Assembly: GCF_049801055.1 (NCBI RefSeq)
Contig: NZ_JBNAGF010000007.1
Location: 124,001 to 188,000 of the forward strand
Source of the DNA: JBNAGF01 sp049801055
Lineage (GTDB): Bacteria; Pseudomonadota; Alphaproteobacteria; Rhodobacterales; Rhodobacteraceae
Length of the DNA stretch: 64,000 nt
Reading direction: 5' to 3'
Below, in pieces: positions 25,611 to 33,907 of the stretch (the first letter of the stretch is position 1; each line of letters starts with the position of its first letter). The translations under genes and the position numbers were made by a program. The notes beneath the pieces are model-generated. The model was given only the letters and a program-made list of their open reading frames with translations, did no database searches and had not been told where the DNA came from.

Positions 25611-27533
25611 ATGGTCAAGATCGACTTTGAGCCATGGGAACCCGAAGAAACAATCGGGAAACTGTGGCACACCCTTGCCAGCCGCCTGGATGCACCCAAG
25701 GTGCACGATGGAGCCGGTGTCGACCTTTCAGAGGTCGGCGGGCGGCTGGCCGTTCTTTTTCGCGGGCTGGGCGGAAGTCCGAAAGTTGAAATCCGCCCGG
25801 TCTCGCCAGAACTATCCCACCACAGGCTGAGCTGGCGGCGCCGGCTGGCCACCGAAGCGGAGCTGTTGCCACGCACCAGTTTTGACGGCGAAGTACTGCG
25901 CCTGCCGGACCGTCTGGCCGTGTATCCGTCGCGAGAGGCGAATGGCGCGCTCTATGTCTGGCTCGCTGCCGCCGCTGCTCATGCCGGGGCGCGGGTTTCC
26001 GAAGATGATCCGCTCCGTGCTGATCTGAGGGCTCTGGACGCGGCCCGGGATATGGTCGAAGAGACCCTTGACGATGCGCCGGGTTTGCGCCCGCTCTACA
26101 CCGAGCTGTGCAAGGGGCTGTTGCACCATCGCGCTGAACCCGATCTTCCACCGGCCGAAGCTGCCGTGGAAGCCCTTGTGCGGAATATGTTGGGCGACCC
26201 GACGCCGCTGGCGCCGGAAGTCGAACACTTGATGGGTGCACCAGAGAATTCAGCCGCGCCGCGCGGGTATCAACCTTTCCGGCCTGTGCCGTTGTGGCCT
26301 GAACTGCGCGAGGTCGGCTTTTCGGAACACCACGAGGCCGAGAGCCGCGACACTGAAGGTCCGCCCGAGGAATCAGGGGAAAAGACCCACCGCGCCCGTC
26401 GGCGCAAATCGGATCAGGCCGAGCGAAACGACAGCTTCATCCTGCACAAATTCGAGGCCATTCTCAGCTGGGCCGAGTTCCTCAATCTCAACAGGCGTGT
26501 CGACGATGATGATCCCGACAATGCCAAGAAGGCCGCGGACGATCAGGATGAGATCGGTTTGGGCCAAATTTCCAAAGCACCGCCCACACGGTTGAAACTG
26601 CATCTCGATCTTGCGCCGGAGGATGTTGACCGCGAACGCCTTTCGGGTCGCGTTCTCTACCCGGAATGGGATGTCCGGACGGGGCAGTATCTACCGGATC
26701 ATGTCAACGTTCTGACCTCTGACGCGGAAATCCGCGAGGATGCGGCCGAGTTTGGCAAGGACCCTGCCACGGCCCGCCGCGTCCGGGCCGTGAAACGCCA
26801 ATTCGAGGCGCTGCGGCCGGGGCGCGTGATGACCCGCGGGCATCTCGACGGCGATCAACTGGATATCGAAGCCGCAGTCCGGGCTCAGGTTGATCGACAG
26901 GCAAACGGAGAGGCAAATGAAAGGGTCTGGTTGCAATCTCGGCCCGAAGCACGCGACCTCGCTGTCTCCATCCTTCTTGATGTGAGCCGCTCCACCGAAA
27001 GTGCGGTCGCGGATCGCGCCGTGATCGACATCGAACGCGAAGCACTGGCCGCGCTGGCTTGGGGGCTCAATGCCTGTGGTGACGACTTTGCGATCCACGC
27101 CTTCAGTTCGCTGAAACGACAGCGCGTCTACGTGCAACGGTGCAAGGCCTTCGACGAACCGATGGGGACGTTGGTTGAACAACGGATCGCCTCGCTTCGC
27201 CCGGGTTTTTATACTCGGTTGGGCGCCGCCATACGGCACTGTTCGGCCGATCTGGCGACGCAGTCCCGCAAACGGCGGTTGTTGCTGGTGATTACAGATG
27301 GCAAGCCCAACGATCTCGACCATTATGAGGGGCGGCACGGCATCGAAGACACCACGATGGCTGTTCGCGAGGCCCGCCGGGCAGGCCAGTCGGTCTTTGG
27401 CGTAACCATCGACAAAACCGGGAAAAGTTGGTTTCCACGTATGTTCGGGCAGGGTGGGTTCGCGGTTATCCCGGATCCGAACCGGCTGACCATGGCCTTG
27501 CCTCAGATCTATCGGCAACTGGTCGGAGCATGA
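25611..27533 (+). CDS. norD: NorD, VWA-domain NO reductase activation protein
   Basis: 640 residues, the usual NorD length. A C-terminal von Willebrand A domain (about 445-635) has the MIDAS start ILLDVSRSTESAV, with LLVITDGKPNDLDHYEGRHG further on. The long N-terminal part is charged, helical and family-specific. It acts with NorQ as an insertase pair that bends a metal path into NorB. Its stop overlaps the norE ATG by 4 bases, so translation is coupled. Confidence 0.93.
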   Translation: MVKIDFEPWEPEETIGKLWHTLASRLDAPKVHDGAGVDLSEVGGRLAVLFRGLGGSPKVEIRPVSPELSHHRLSWRRRLATEAELLPRTSFDGEVLRLPDRLAVYPSREANGALYVWLAAAAAHAGARVSEDDPLRADLRALDAARDMVEETLDDAPGLRPLYTELCKGLLHHRAEPDLPPAEAAVEALVRNMLGDPTPLAPEVEHLMGAPENSAAPRGYQPFRPVPLWPELREVGFSEHHEAESRDTEGPPEESGEKTHRARRRKSDQAERNDSFILHKFEAILSWAEFLNLNRRVDDDDPDNAKKAADDQDEIGLGQISKAPPTRLKLHLDLAPEDVDRERLSGRVLYPEWDVRTGQYLPDHVNVLTSDAEIREDAAEFGKDPATARRVRAVKRQFEALRPGRVMTRGHLDGDQLDIEAAVRAQVDRQANGEANERVWLQSRPEARDLAVSILLDVSRSTESAVADRAVIDIEREALAALAWGLNACGDDFAIHAFSSLKRQRVYVQRCKAFDEPMGTLVEQRIASLRPGFYTRLGAAIRHCSADLATQSRKRRLLLVITDGKPNDLDHYEGRHGIEDTTMAVREARRAGQSVFGVTIDKTGKSWFPRMFGQGGFAVIPDPNRLTMALPQIYRQLVGA

Positions 27534-28078
27534 GCGACGCCTCGCTGGTTGATGACCTGCCGGGCGAATTGCTCATGTGGGTTCTTATCGTCAGTGAGTT
27601 GCTGGTCTTTGGCGCGGGGCTTGTCGCATTCATGGCCGTGCGTCTGACCGATCCTGTCGGGTTCGCCGAGGCACAGACGCACCTTCACCAGACCGGAGCA
27701 GCCCTGAACACCGTCGTTCTGGTCACTTCGGGCTTTCTTGCCGCCAAAGCCTTGGTGTGGCGTCGGGCAGGCCGGCGCGGTGCGGCAAAGTCCGCGCTTG
27801 GAGTGGCAGCCGCGTTGGGCGTTGTTTTCCTCGTCGTGAAGGGTGTGGAATATGCTGACAAAGCCGGGCAGGGGATCACCCCGGAATCGCATCCGTTCTT
27901 CATGTTCTATTACCTGCTCACCGGATTTCACGCCGCACATGTGCTTGCCGGGGTGTTCCTTCTGCTGCTGGTGGCCTTACGGGATCACCCGCGAAACATC
28001 GAAGCCGGTGCGCAGTTCTGGCACATGGTGGATCTGGTCTGGGTTCTGTTGTTCCCCGTCGTCTATCTGTTGGGGTGA
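27530..28078 (+). CDS. norE: NorE, cytochrome c oxidase subunit III-like membrane protein
   Basis: 182 residues from the ATG at 27530 (MSDASLVDDLPGELLMWVLI); a longer frame runs inside norD and is ignored. Five hydrophobic helices and the subunit III signatures PGELLMWVLIVSELLVFGAG, VLVTSGFLAAKAL and the C-terminal HVLAGVFLLLLVAL ... FWHMVDLVWVLLFPVVYLLG. NorE is not a catalytic subunit of cNOR but improves NO reductase activity in Paracoccus. It is translationally coupled to norD. Confidence 0.9.
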   Translation: MSDASLVDDLPGELLMWVLIVSELLVFGAGLVAFMAVRLTDPVGFAEAQTHLHQTGAALNTVVLVTSGFLAAKALVWRRAGRRGAAKSALGVAAALGVVFLVVKGVEYADKAGQGITPESHPFFMFYYLLTGFHAAHVLAGVFLLLLVALRDHPRNIEAGAQFWHMVDLVWVLLFPVVYLLG

Positions 28079-28083
28079 AAAAC

Positions 28084-28371
28084 ATGCCAACTTCGTCATC
28101 AAAAGAACGACCCATTCGCCAAAGGCATTCGGACCCGCTCGCAGCAGCCTGGCTTTTGCTGCTTGTGCTGAGTCTCACGGCTGCGGCCCTGACAATGTTG
28201 CCCGTGCCGCCTAAAGCAATTGGTGTGGGCATTCTGCTGCTGGCATTGGTCAAGGCACGAGTCATTCTGAGCCGCTATCTTGAGCTGCGGCGGTGCCCGG
28301 TCATTTTGCGCGGCTTCACGGTCACGCTGACAGGGTTTGTTCTGCTGGTCGGTGCGCTTTTACTGCTATGA
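28084..28371 (+). CDS. norF: NorF-like small membrane protein (COX4-like)
   Basis: 95 residues from the ATG at 28084 with GGGGTGA as ribosome site; a GTG three codons earlier overlaps the norE stop. After a basic N-terminus come three hydrophobic segments with AAAWLLLLVLSLTAAALTML, KAIGVGILLLALVKARVILS and FTVTLTGFVLLVGALLLL, the pattern of the prokaryotic cytochrome oxidase subunit IV family. NorF sits at the end of norCBQDEF operons and is needed for full NO reductase activity in Paracoccus. Short and divergent, so the symbol rests mainly on position and topology. Confidence 0.8.
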   Translation: MPTSSSKERPIRQRHSDPLAAAWLLLLVLSLTAAALTMLPVPPKAIGVGILLLALVKARVILSRYLELRRCPVILRGFTVTLTGFVLLVGALLLL

Positions 28372-28378
28372 TCATGAT

Positions 28379-28398
28379 GCAGCGGTGGCCGCCACTGC
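28379..28398. terminator. Imperfect hairpin between convergent norF and DUF4202 genes
   Basis: A nearly symmetric GCAGCGGTGGCCGCCACTGC stretch with two mismatched pairs, in the 36-base gap between two genes that point at each other. It could serve both as a weak terminator. Confidence 0.35.
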
Positions 28399-28407
28399 AC
28401 GTTCAGT

Positions 28408-28971
28408 TTAGTCGGCAAACGCTTTGGACAAGTGATCGGGCAATTCGAATTCCGCCAAGACCAGTGCCCGACCTTCAGCCGACATCTTGCGTGCGGTTTT
28501 TTCAACGATGCGTTGAATTTTCTCCGGGGTATGCTTGGCCGCAAACGGCGCGAAGTACCATTTCAAGAAAACTAGACAGATGACGTCTTCCAGTGCCTGC
28601 ACCTCAGTATCCCGCTTGATACCTTCCTTGCGAAGCATGCGTCCAACCGCGTCGACCTCTGGCGCTTCGTAACCTGCGGCCATCATCATTTTCGCAATCA
28701 CTTCTGCATGGTGAACAGCCTGCGCCTTGCGCCATGCCAGGTAACCGGCACGGCCTTCAGGATACGCGCTGCGGGGCAGTTTCCAGCGTTCGACATGCTG
28801 CCCGCGCGCCGCGATCTGCAACAGTTCCGACGCATCCGGCAGTCGTTCCGCCAATTCCGCGCTCATGCGTTCTCCGTAAAGCAAAGCCTCGGGCTGTCCT
28901 TCGTCGGTTTTAGGGTCGACGGCATTGGCCGCGTCGATCGCGTTCAGAACGATCTGCATCCGGTCACTCAT
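28408..28971 (-). CDS. DUF4202 protein
   Basis: 187 residues, all-helical by pattern, with the DUF4202 hallmarks: MQIVLNAIDAANAVDPKTDE, the His-rich ARGQHVERWKLPRSAYPEGR segment, AVHHAEVIAKMMMAAGYE and EVQALEDVICLVFLKWYF. The His/Glu/Asp residues resemble the metal-binding layout of HD-type hydrolases, but no function has been shown. Its ATG overlaps the stop of the Crp/Fnr regulator gene, so they form one operon. The pairing with a Dnr-type regulator next to nor genes suggests a role in denitrification or nitrogen metabolism. Confidence 0.85.
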   Translation of the reverse strand: MSDRMQIVLNAIDAANAVDPKTDEGQPEALLYGERMSAELAERLPDASELLQIAARGQHVERWKLPRSAYPEGRAGYLAWRKAQAVHHAEVIAKMMMAAGYEAPEVDAVGRMLRKEGIKRDTEVQALEDVICLVFLKWYFAPFAAKHTPEKIQRIVEKTARKMSAEGRALVLAEFELPDHLSKAFAD

Positions 28972-29672
28972 GACTTGCTCCAGCTTTCGGCAGGATCGGC
29001 TTCGGCATAATCGCGCAATGCGGAAACATCCGAGATTTCGGCGTGGTTGCGTTTGACCACGACGCCCGCCGTTTTCAACCGGGTAAAGGCGCGGCTCAAG
29101 CTTTCGGGTTTCATGCCCAAACGTCCTGCGATCAGCATCTTGTCGTAGGGCAGCGTGACGTCGCAGCTAATTGCCTCGTCGTCGCACAGGGTCAGCAGAA
29201 ACTCGGCCACCCGCTGGGCTCCGGTCTGGGCTTTCAGCTGCTCCAACTGCGCCACAAGAGAGTGCAGATGTGTAAATGTAGAGGCCAGGATCGAAACGCA
29301 GATTTCGGGATCCCGTTTCATCAGGGAGGTAAAGACCTGAGCCGGGATCTGCATGACTTCGCATGCGGTCACAGCCTGCGCCGAAACCGGATAAGGCGAG
29401 TTGCGGAGTGCGACAGCCTCGCCAAAGCTTTCGCCGCGGGTAAAGACGCTCACGACAGCTTCGGAGCCCGTGGGCGCCATCCGAAACAGCTTGATCCATC
29501 CATCCAGAACCACATGAATCACCTTTGCGGTTTCTTCCTGAAGAAACAGGGTTTCTCCGCGTTCGTAGTGCCGCCAGCTGGCCTGAGACAGCAGGGTTTC
29601 CACATGCTGTTCCGGAAGTGACTTTATCAGCAGCGAATTGCGGGCAATCGCTTTGTGGGCTTCATGCGCCAA
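28968..29672 (-). CDS. Crp/Fnr-family regulator of the Dnr/NnrR type
   Basis: 234 residues if translation starts at the TTG at 29672 (LAHEAHKAIARNSLL), which has AAGGA 8 bases upstream and gives the normal family length. The open frame reaches an ATG at 29816, but that ATG lies inside the Dnr-type box, so it is not a likely start. A cyclic-nucleotide-binding-like beta barrel (about 15-130) is followed by a dimerisation helix and the helix-turn-helix IAGRLGMKPESLSRAFTRLK (about 185-203). No N-terminal Cys cluster is present, so it is not an oxygen-sensing Fnr. Dnr/NnrR proteins sense NO through heme and switch on nir, nor and nos genes. It is the best candidate for the protein that binds the six boxes in this window. 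Confidence 0.87.
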   Translation of the reverse strand: MAHEAHKAIARNSLLIKSLPEQHVETLLSQASWRHYERGETLFLQEETAKVIHVVLDGWIKLFRMAPTGSEAVVSVFTRGESFGEAVALRNSPYPVSAQAVTACEVMQIPAQVFTSLMKRDPEICVSILASTFTHLHSLVAQLEQLKAQTGAQRVAEFLLTLCDDEAISCDVTLPYDKMLIAGRLGMKPESLSRAFTRLKTAGVVVKRNHAEISDVSALRDYAEADPAESWSKS

Positions 29673-29802
29673 AGGCCGGTTCCTTCCCGTTTCCGACAAC
29701 TCGATCAGTCGCCGTGCGTTTTTTAGGTTGCCGCACAGACTATGCCAAAGTCTCGCCCTTCGCACCCGGTAATTTGGCCCGGCGGAATCTCCGGCCCTTT
29801 GC

Positions 29803-29816
29803 TTGACTATAGTCAT
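29803..29816. promoter_or_regulatory. Fnr/Dnr-type box between hemA and the regulator gene
   Basis: TTGACTATAGTCAT, one base off the palindrome, centred 68 bases before the hemA ATG and about 138 bases before the likely start of the regulator gene. It suggests that hemA, and possibly the regulator itself, belong to the regulon. Confidence 0.8.
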
Positions 29817-29877
29817 GTAAAGGATCGGGATCGGCGCCTAGCCTTTCTCCCAACATGCAATGTGTCGGGAGCGCGTC

Positions 29878-31101
29878 ATGGATTTCGATCGATTTTTCAC
29901 ACAAAGCCTGAACAGTTTGCGCGAGGACGGAAATTATCGGGTTTTCATCGACTTGCAACGTCGTTGCGGCGCCTTTCCAAATGCCAGCCAGACTGACGGC
30001 GCTGTTCGACGTGACGTGCGGATCTGGTGTTCCAACGACTATCTCGGCATGGGCCAGCACCCCAAGGTATTGACCGCCATGCACGATGCGCTTGATCGCT
30101 GCGGCGCGGGGGCAGGTGGGACACGAAACATTTCGGGCACCACCCATGACCATGTATTGCTGGAAGCTGAGCTTGCGGACCTTCACCAAAAGGAGGCCGC
30201 GCTGCTGTTCACCTCGGGTTATGTGTCGAACTGGGCGGCATTGGGAACACTGGCATCAAAGATCCCCGGCATGATCGTGTTCTCCGACGCCCTCAACCAT
30301 GCCTCGATGATTGAGGGTGTCCGCCATTCCCGTGCACAAAAGGTAATCTGGAAACATAACGATCTTGCTGATCTCGAAGAAAAACTGGCGGCAGCGGACC
30401 CCGACGCGCCCAAGATGATCGCGTTTGAATCCGTCTACTCAATGGATGGAGATATTGCTCCGATCGCGCAGATCTGTGATCTGGCGGACAAATACGGCGC
30501 GATGACCTATCTCGATGAGGTTCATGCAGTTGGCCTGTATGGCCCGAGGGGCGGCGGAATTGCCGAACGCGAGGGCCTGATGCACCGCCTTACGGTCATC
30601 GAGGGAACGCTTGGGAAAGCCTATGGTGTTGTCGGAGGGTACATCGCGGCTTCTGCCGCGTTGTGTGATTTCGTGCGCAGCTTTGCCAGCGGTTTCATAT
30701 TCACCACGGCGCTTCCTCCGGCGATTGCAGCGGGTGCAGCAGCTTCGATTCGTCATCTGAAGGTGTCGCAAGTTGAACGCGAGGCGCAGCAAGCGCGGGT
30801 TGCTCAGGTCAGAGCGCGTCTTGACGCGCAGGGGATCCCGCATTTGCCGAACCCCAGCCACATCATCCCGGTCATGGTGGGCGATCCGGTGAAATGCAAA
30901 TTCCTGTCCGACACGCTTTTGGACGAGTTTGGGATCTACATTCAACCGATCAACTACCCGACGGTGCCCAAGGGAACCGAGAGGCTGCGGATCACTCCGT
31001 CACCCGTTCACACGGACGCTGATGTCGATCATCTGGTGGCTGCCCTGTCCGACCTCTGGCAACGATGCCAGATTGCCCGGATGCCGATGGCTGCTCAATA
31101 A
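29878..31101 (+). CDS. hemA: 5-aminolevulinate synthase
   Basis: 407 residues from the ATG at 29878. It is a PLP-dependent enzyme of the alpha-oxoamine synthase family: GTRNISGTTHDHVLLEAELA (about 81-100), the YLDEVHAVGLYGPRGGG motif (about 211-227) and the Schiff-base lysine Lys247 in IEGTLGKAYGVVGGY. It joins glycine and succinyl-CoA to 5-aminolevulinate, the first step of heme synthesis in alphaproteobacteria. The box at 29803 puts it under Dnr-type control, so it likely raises heme supply for NirS, NorCB and the c-type cytochromes. In Rhodobacter species two such genes exist, and this could be the second, regulated copy. Confidence 0.95.
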   Translation: MDFDRFFTQSLNSLREDGNYRVFIDLQRRCGAFPNASQTDGAVRRDVRIWCSNDYLGMGQHPKVLTAMHDALDRCGAGAGGTRNISGTTHDHVLLEAELADLHQKEAALLFTSGYVSNWAALGTLASKIPGMIVFSDALNHASMIEGVRHSRAQKVIWKHNDLADLEEKLAAADPDAPKMIAFESVYSMDGDIAPIAQICDLADKYGAMTYLDEVHAVGLYGPRGGGIAEREGLMHRLTVIEGTLGKAYGVVGGYIAASAALCDFVRSFASGFIFTTALPPAIAAGAAASIRHLKVSQVEREAQQARVAQVRARLDAQGIPHLPNPSHIIPVMVGDPVKCKFLSDTLLDEFGIYIQPINYPTVPKGTERLRITPSPVHTDADVDHLVAALSDLWQRCQIARMPMAAQ

Positions 31102-31153
31102 ATTCAAATACTTAAGGCTTACCCAAGGGCATGATCAAAATTTCTCTTCGCGC

Positions 31154-31167
31154 ATGACAATTGTCAA
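31154..31167 (+). promoter_or_regulatory. Fnr/Dnr-type box before the nos operon
   Basis: ATGACAATTGTCAA, which is TTGACAATTGTCAT on the other strand, one base off the palindrome. It is centred about 67 bases before the ATG of the Cys-rich small protein that leads the nos operon. Confidence 0.83.
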
Positions 31168-31227
31168 TTCGCGCGGGGCTTGGTGGGCCTAAACAAGCAC
31201 TGTAGAAAACTGAAACCGGTTCGTTCC

Positions 31228-31719
31228 ATGTTCGCGCGGCTCCCTTTGCCAAGTTATGAGAGACAGTCCATTCCTCCCCGGGCTGGTTCCGCTCGGGTTC
31301 TGTCCGGTTTGTTGGGGGTGCTGGCGTTGGTTTTGCAACTGCTGGTGCCCTCCTTTTCTTCTGCAGCTCCGTATTCCGCCGGTGATTGGATCGAAGTTTG
31401 CGCCGATTTGGGCGTGATCCTCGTGCAGATCGACCCGGAAACCGGCGAGCCGGTCGAAGGGGAATGCCCGAAATGCGATAGCTGCACGATGTGCGCCGTG
31501 GGTGGTGGGCTGCTCAATTCGGCGGCGAAAACCGCACAGGTTCCCGCCCGTCTGGCAGAGGGCTCCCTGATAAAGGCACTGGATGTGGTTCCTGCCAGCT
31601 CTGCGCCTCTGTGGCCATCTGGCCGCGGCCCCCCGACTGGACCCAATGACATAAAACAACGCGCGATGTGCGCGTTCGCGGCTCCAACTTTCAAGACAGG
31701 AGGTGTGCCGTGGACATGA
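31228..31719 (+). CDS. Cys-rich small secreted or membrane protein leading the nos operon (DUF2946-like)
   Basis: 163 residues from the ATG at 31228. A hydrophobic segment (VLSGLLGVLALVLQLLVPSF, about 25-45) acts as signal or anchor. It is followed by a cluster of four cysteines at C-x2-C-x2-C-x2-C spacing (CPKCDSCTMC, 80-89), the kind seen in DUF2946 proteins, which are thought to handle copper. The C-terminal third is low complexity. The stop overlaps the nosR start region, and a Dnr-type box lies ahead, so it is the first gene of the nos operon. A copper or iron-sulfur role linked to N2O reductase is an inference from the Cys cluster and position. Confidence 0.7.
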   Translation: MFARLPLPSYERQSIPPRAGSARVLSGLLGVLALVLQLLVPSFSSAAPYSAGDWIEVCADLGVILVQIDPETGEPVEGECPKCDSCTMCAVGGGLLNSAAKTAQVPARLAEGSLIKALDVVPASSAPLWPSGRGPPTGPNDIKQRAMCAFAAPTFKTGGVPWT

Positions 31720-33896
31720 CGCGCATCCTCAGATCCGGCCTGACCATTGTCGCAGTTTTACTGGCTAATCTGGTCACCAGCCCGGCGAGCGCGGACAGCC
31801 TCGCTTCCTTCCTGCCCGATATTATTCCGTCAGAGCTTGCACCCGGCGCCGATGCGTTCGGACCGGTGCGCGAGGACGTCAAAGTCGCCCCTGTTCTGAA
31901 GGGTGGCGAAACAGTTGCCTGGGCATTTCTGACATCGGATTTTGTCGGCACAACAGGATACTCGGGTAAGCCCATTCATGTGGTCGCCGCCATTGATGCC
32001 GATGCGGTTCTGACCGGTGTCAAGCTGGTCGCTCACTCCGAACCAATCGTGCTGATCGGAATTCCCAACTCGAAAATGGTCGCTTTGACCGAAGGATATG
32101 CAGGTCTGGATCTCAAGCGAGAAGCTGAGACTGGCGGTGAAGGGCACGACCTCGACATCATTTCAGGCGCAACCGTAACCATCATGGTAATCGACGACAG
32201 CCTTGTGCGCGGTGGCCTCAAAGTGGCGCGTGCGCTGGGACTTGGTGGCTTGTCGCCCCTGACACCGGGCGGACCCAAGCGCGAGATCGATATGGGGAAG
32301 CAGGGTGTCGAGGATTGGCACACGCTATCCGGCGACGGCTCGGTCCGGCGGATGACGCTGGATGTTGGGCAAGTCAACGCGGCCTTTGAGGCCACCGGAG
32401 ACCAGCGCGCCATCAAGCGACCGGAACCCGGCGAACCGGACGATACGTTCATCGACATGCACATGGCGCTTGTTTCGGTCCCTTCGATCGGTAAGTCGCT
32501 GCTGGGCGAAGCCGAATACAAGAACCTGACCGATTGGCTTGAAGAGGGCGAACATGCCATCCTCGTTCTTGGCCGCGGTTCCTACAGCTTCAAGGGGTCG
32601 GGCTATGTGCGCGGCGGAATTTTTGATCGTATCCAGCTGATCCAAGGGGATCGCTCGGTCCGGTTCTTTGACAAACAGCAAAGACGTCTCGGTGAGGTTG
32701 CCGCCGACGGCGCCCCCAGCTTCGTCGAACTGGATGTCTTCAAGATACCCGCCGATGCGGAATTCGACCCGGCGGAGCCGTTTCGGCTTCAGCTTCTGGT
32801 GCAGCGGGCCATCGGAGCGGTTGAGAAAACATTCCTGACTTTCGACCTCGGCTATCGCCTGCCAGAACAGTACCTGTTGCCGGTCGCAGCACCTGCTGTG
32901 GTCGACGATGCCAGCAGCGAAGCGGCAGCCAAGTCGGCGCTGTGGCAGCGAATCTGGCGGGACCGGCAGGTCGAAATCGCAGCACTGGGTGTCATGCTCG
33001 CTGTGCTGACCGCCGTGTTCTTCTTCCAGTTTCAGGCCACCGCCAATGCACGAGTCTTTTATTGGTTCCGTGTCGGTTATCTGACGGTCACCCTGTTCTT
33101 TCTCGGCTGGTACGCAAACGCTCAGCTCTCCGTGGTCAACCTAATGGCACTGGCCGGGTCGCTGCGCAGCGGTTTCACCTGGGATGCCTTCCTGCTAGAT
33201 CCGCTGGTTTTCATCCAGTGGTTCGCTGTAGCGGCTGCACTGATCTTCTGGGGGCGCGGCGCCTATTGCGGCTGGCTGTGCCCATTCGGCGCCCTGCAGG
33301 AGCTGACCAACAAGATTGCGCGTGCGCTCCGAGTTCCGCAATGGACCTTACCCTGGGGCCTGAATGAACGGCTGTGGCCGCTGAAGTACATGATCTTTCT
33401 GGGGCTTTTCGGGATCTCAATGGTGTCGATATCTATGGCGGAAACCTATGCTGAGATCGAGCCCTTCAAGACCGCGATCATCCTGAAATTCATGCGCGAT
33501 TGGCCGTTCGTGGTCTTCGCCCTGATCCTGCTGTTGATCGGCCTGTTCGTCGAACGTTTCTATTGCCGCTACCTGTGCCCGCTGGGCGCGGCGCTGGCGA
33601 TCCCTGCAAGGATCCGCATGTTCGACTGGCTCAAGCGCTACAAGGAATGCGGAAGCCCCTGCCAAACCTGCCGTAACGAGTGCCCCGTTCAGGCGATCCA
33701 TCCCACGGGTGAGATCAACCCGAACGAATGCGTCACCTGCCTGCATTGTCAGGTTCTCTATCAGTCCGAGAGCAAATGCCCCGTCATCATCCGCCAACTC
33801 AAGCGGCGGGCAAAGACCGGGACAACCGACCCGGCGGGGTCTCTCGGACAGCCACCGGCGAACCATCCGAACGCCAAAAATACAGTCGTTTCCTAA
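31710..33896 (+). CDS. nosR: NosR, N2O reductase electron-transfer and regulatory protein
   Basis: 728 residues from the GTG at 31710, with AGGAGG 6 bases before it. An ATG two codons later is the alternative start. Signal peptide, then a periplasmic FMN-binding domain (about 80-180, DLDIISGATVTIMVIDDSLV with the flavin-carrying Thr), then five or six membrane helices with two CxxxCP sites (CGWLCPFGALQE about 520 and CRYLCPLGAALAI about 620), and a C-terminal ferredoxin domain (CGSPCQTCRNECPVQAIH and CVTCLHCQVLY). NosR feeds electrons to NosZ and is needed for nos expression. It overlaps the Cys-rich ORF and ends 11 bases before nosZ. Confidence 0.95.
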   Translation: MDMTRILRSGLTIVAVLLANLVTSPASADSLASFLPDIIPSELAPGADAFGPVREDVKVAPVLKGGETVAWAFLTSDFVGTTGYSGKPIHVVAAIDADAVLTGVKLVAHSEPIVLIGIPNSKMVALTEGYAGLDLKREAETGGEGHDLDIISGATVTIMVIDDSLVRGGLKVARALGLGGLSPLTPGGPKREIDMGKQGVEDWHTLSGDGSVRRMTLDVGQVNAAFEATGDQRAIKRPEPGEPDDTFIDMHMALVSVPSIGKSLLGEAEYKNLTDWLEEGEHAILVLGRGSYSFKGSGYVRGGIFDRIQLIQGDRSVRFFDKQQRRLGEVAADGAPSFVELDVFKIPADAEFDPAEPFRLQLLVQRAIGAVEKTFLTFDLGYRLPEQYLLPVAAPAVVDDASSEAAAKSALWQRIWRDRQVEIAALGVMLAVLTAVFFFQFQATANARVFYWFRVGYLTVTLFFLGWYANAQLSVVNLMALAGSLRSGFTWDAFLLDPLVFIQWFAVAAALIFWGRGAYCGWLCPFGALQELTNKIARALRVPQWTLPWGLNERLWPLKYMIFLGLFGISMVSISMAETYAEIEPFKTAIILKFMRDWPFVVFALILLLIGLFVERFYCRYLCPLGAALAIPARIRMFDWLKRYKECGSPCQTCRNECPVQAIHPTGEINPNECVTCLHCQVLYQSESKCPVIIRQLKRRAKTGTTDPAGSLGQPPANHPNAKNTVVS

Positions 33897-33907
33897 AGGA
33901 GGAAGAT

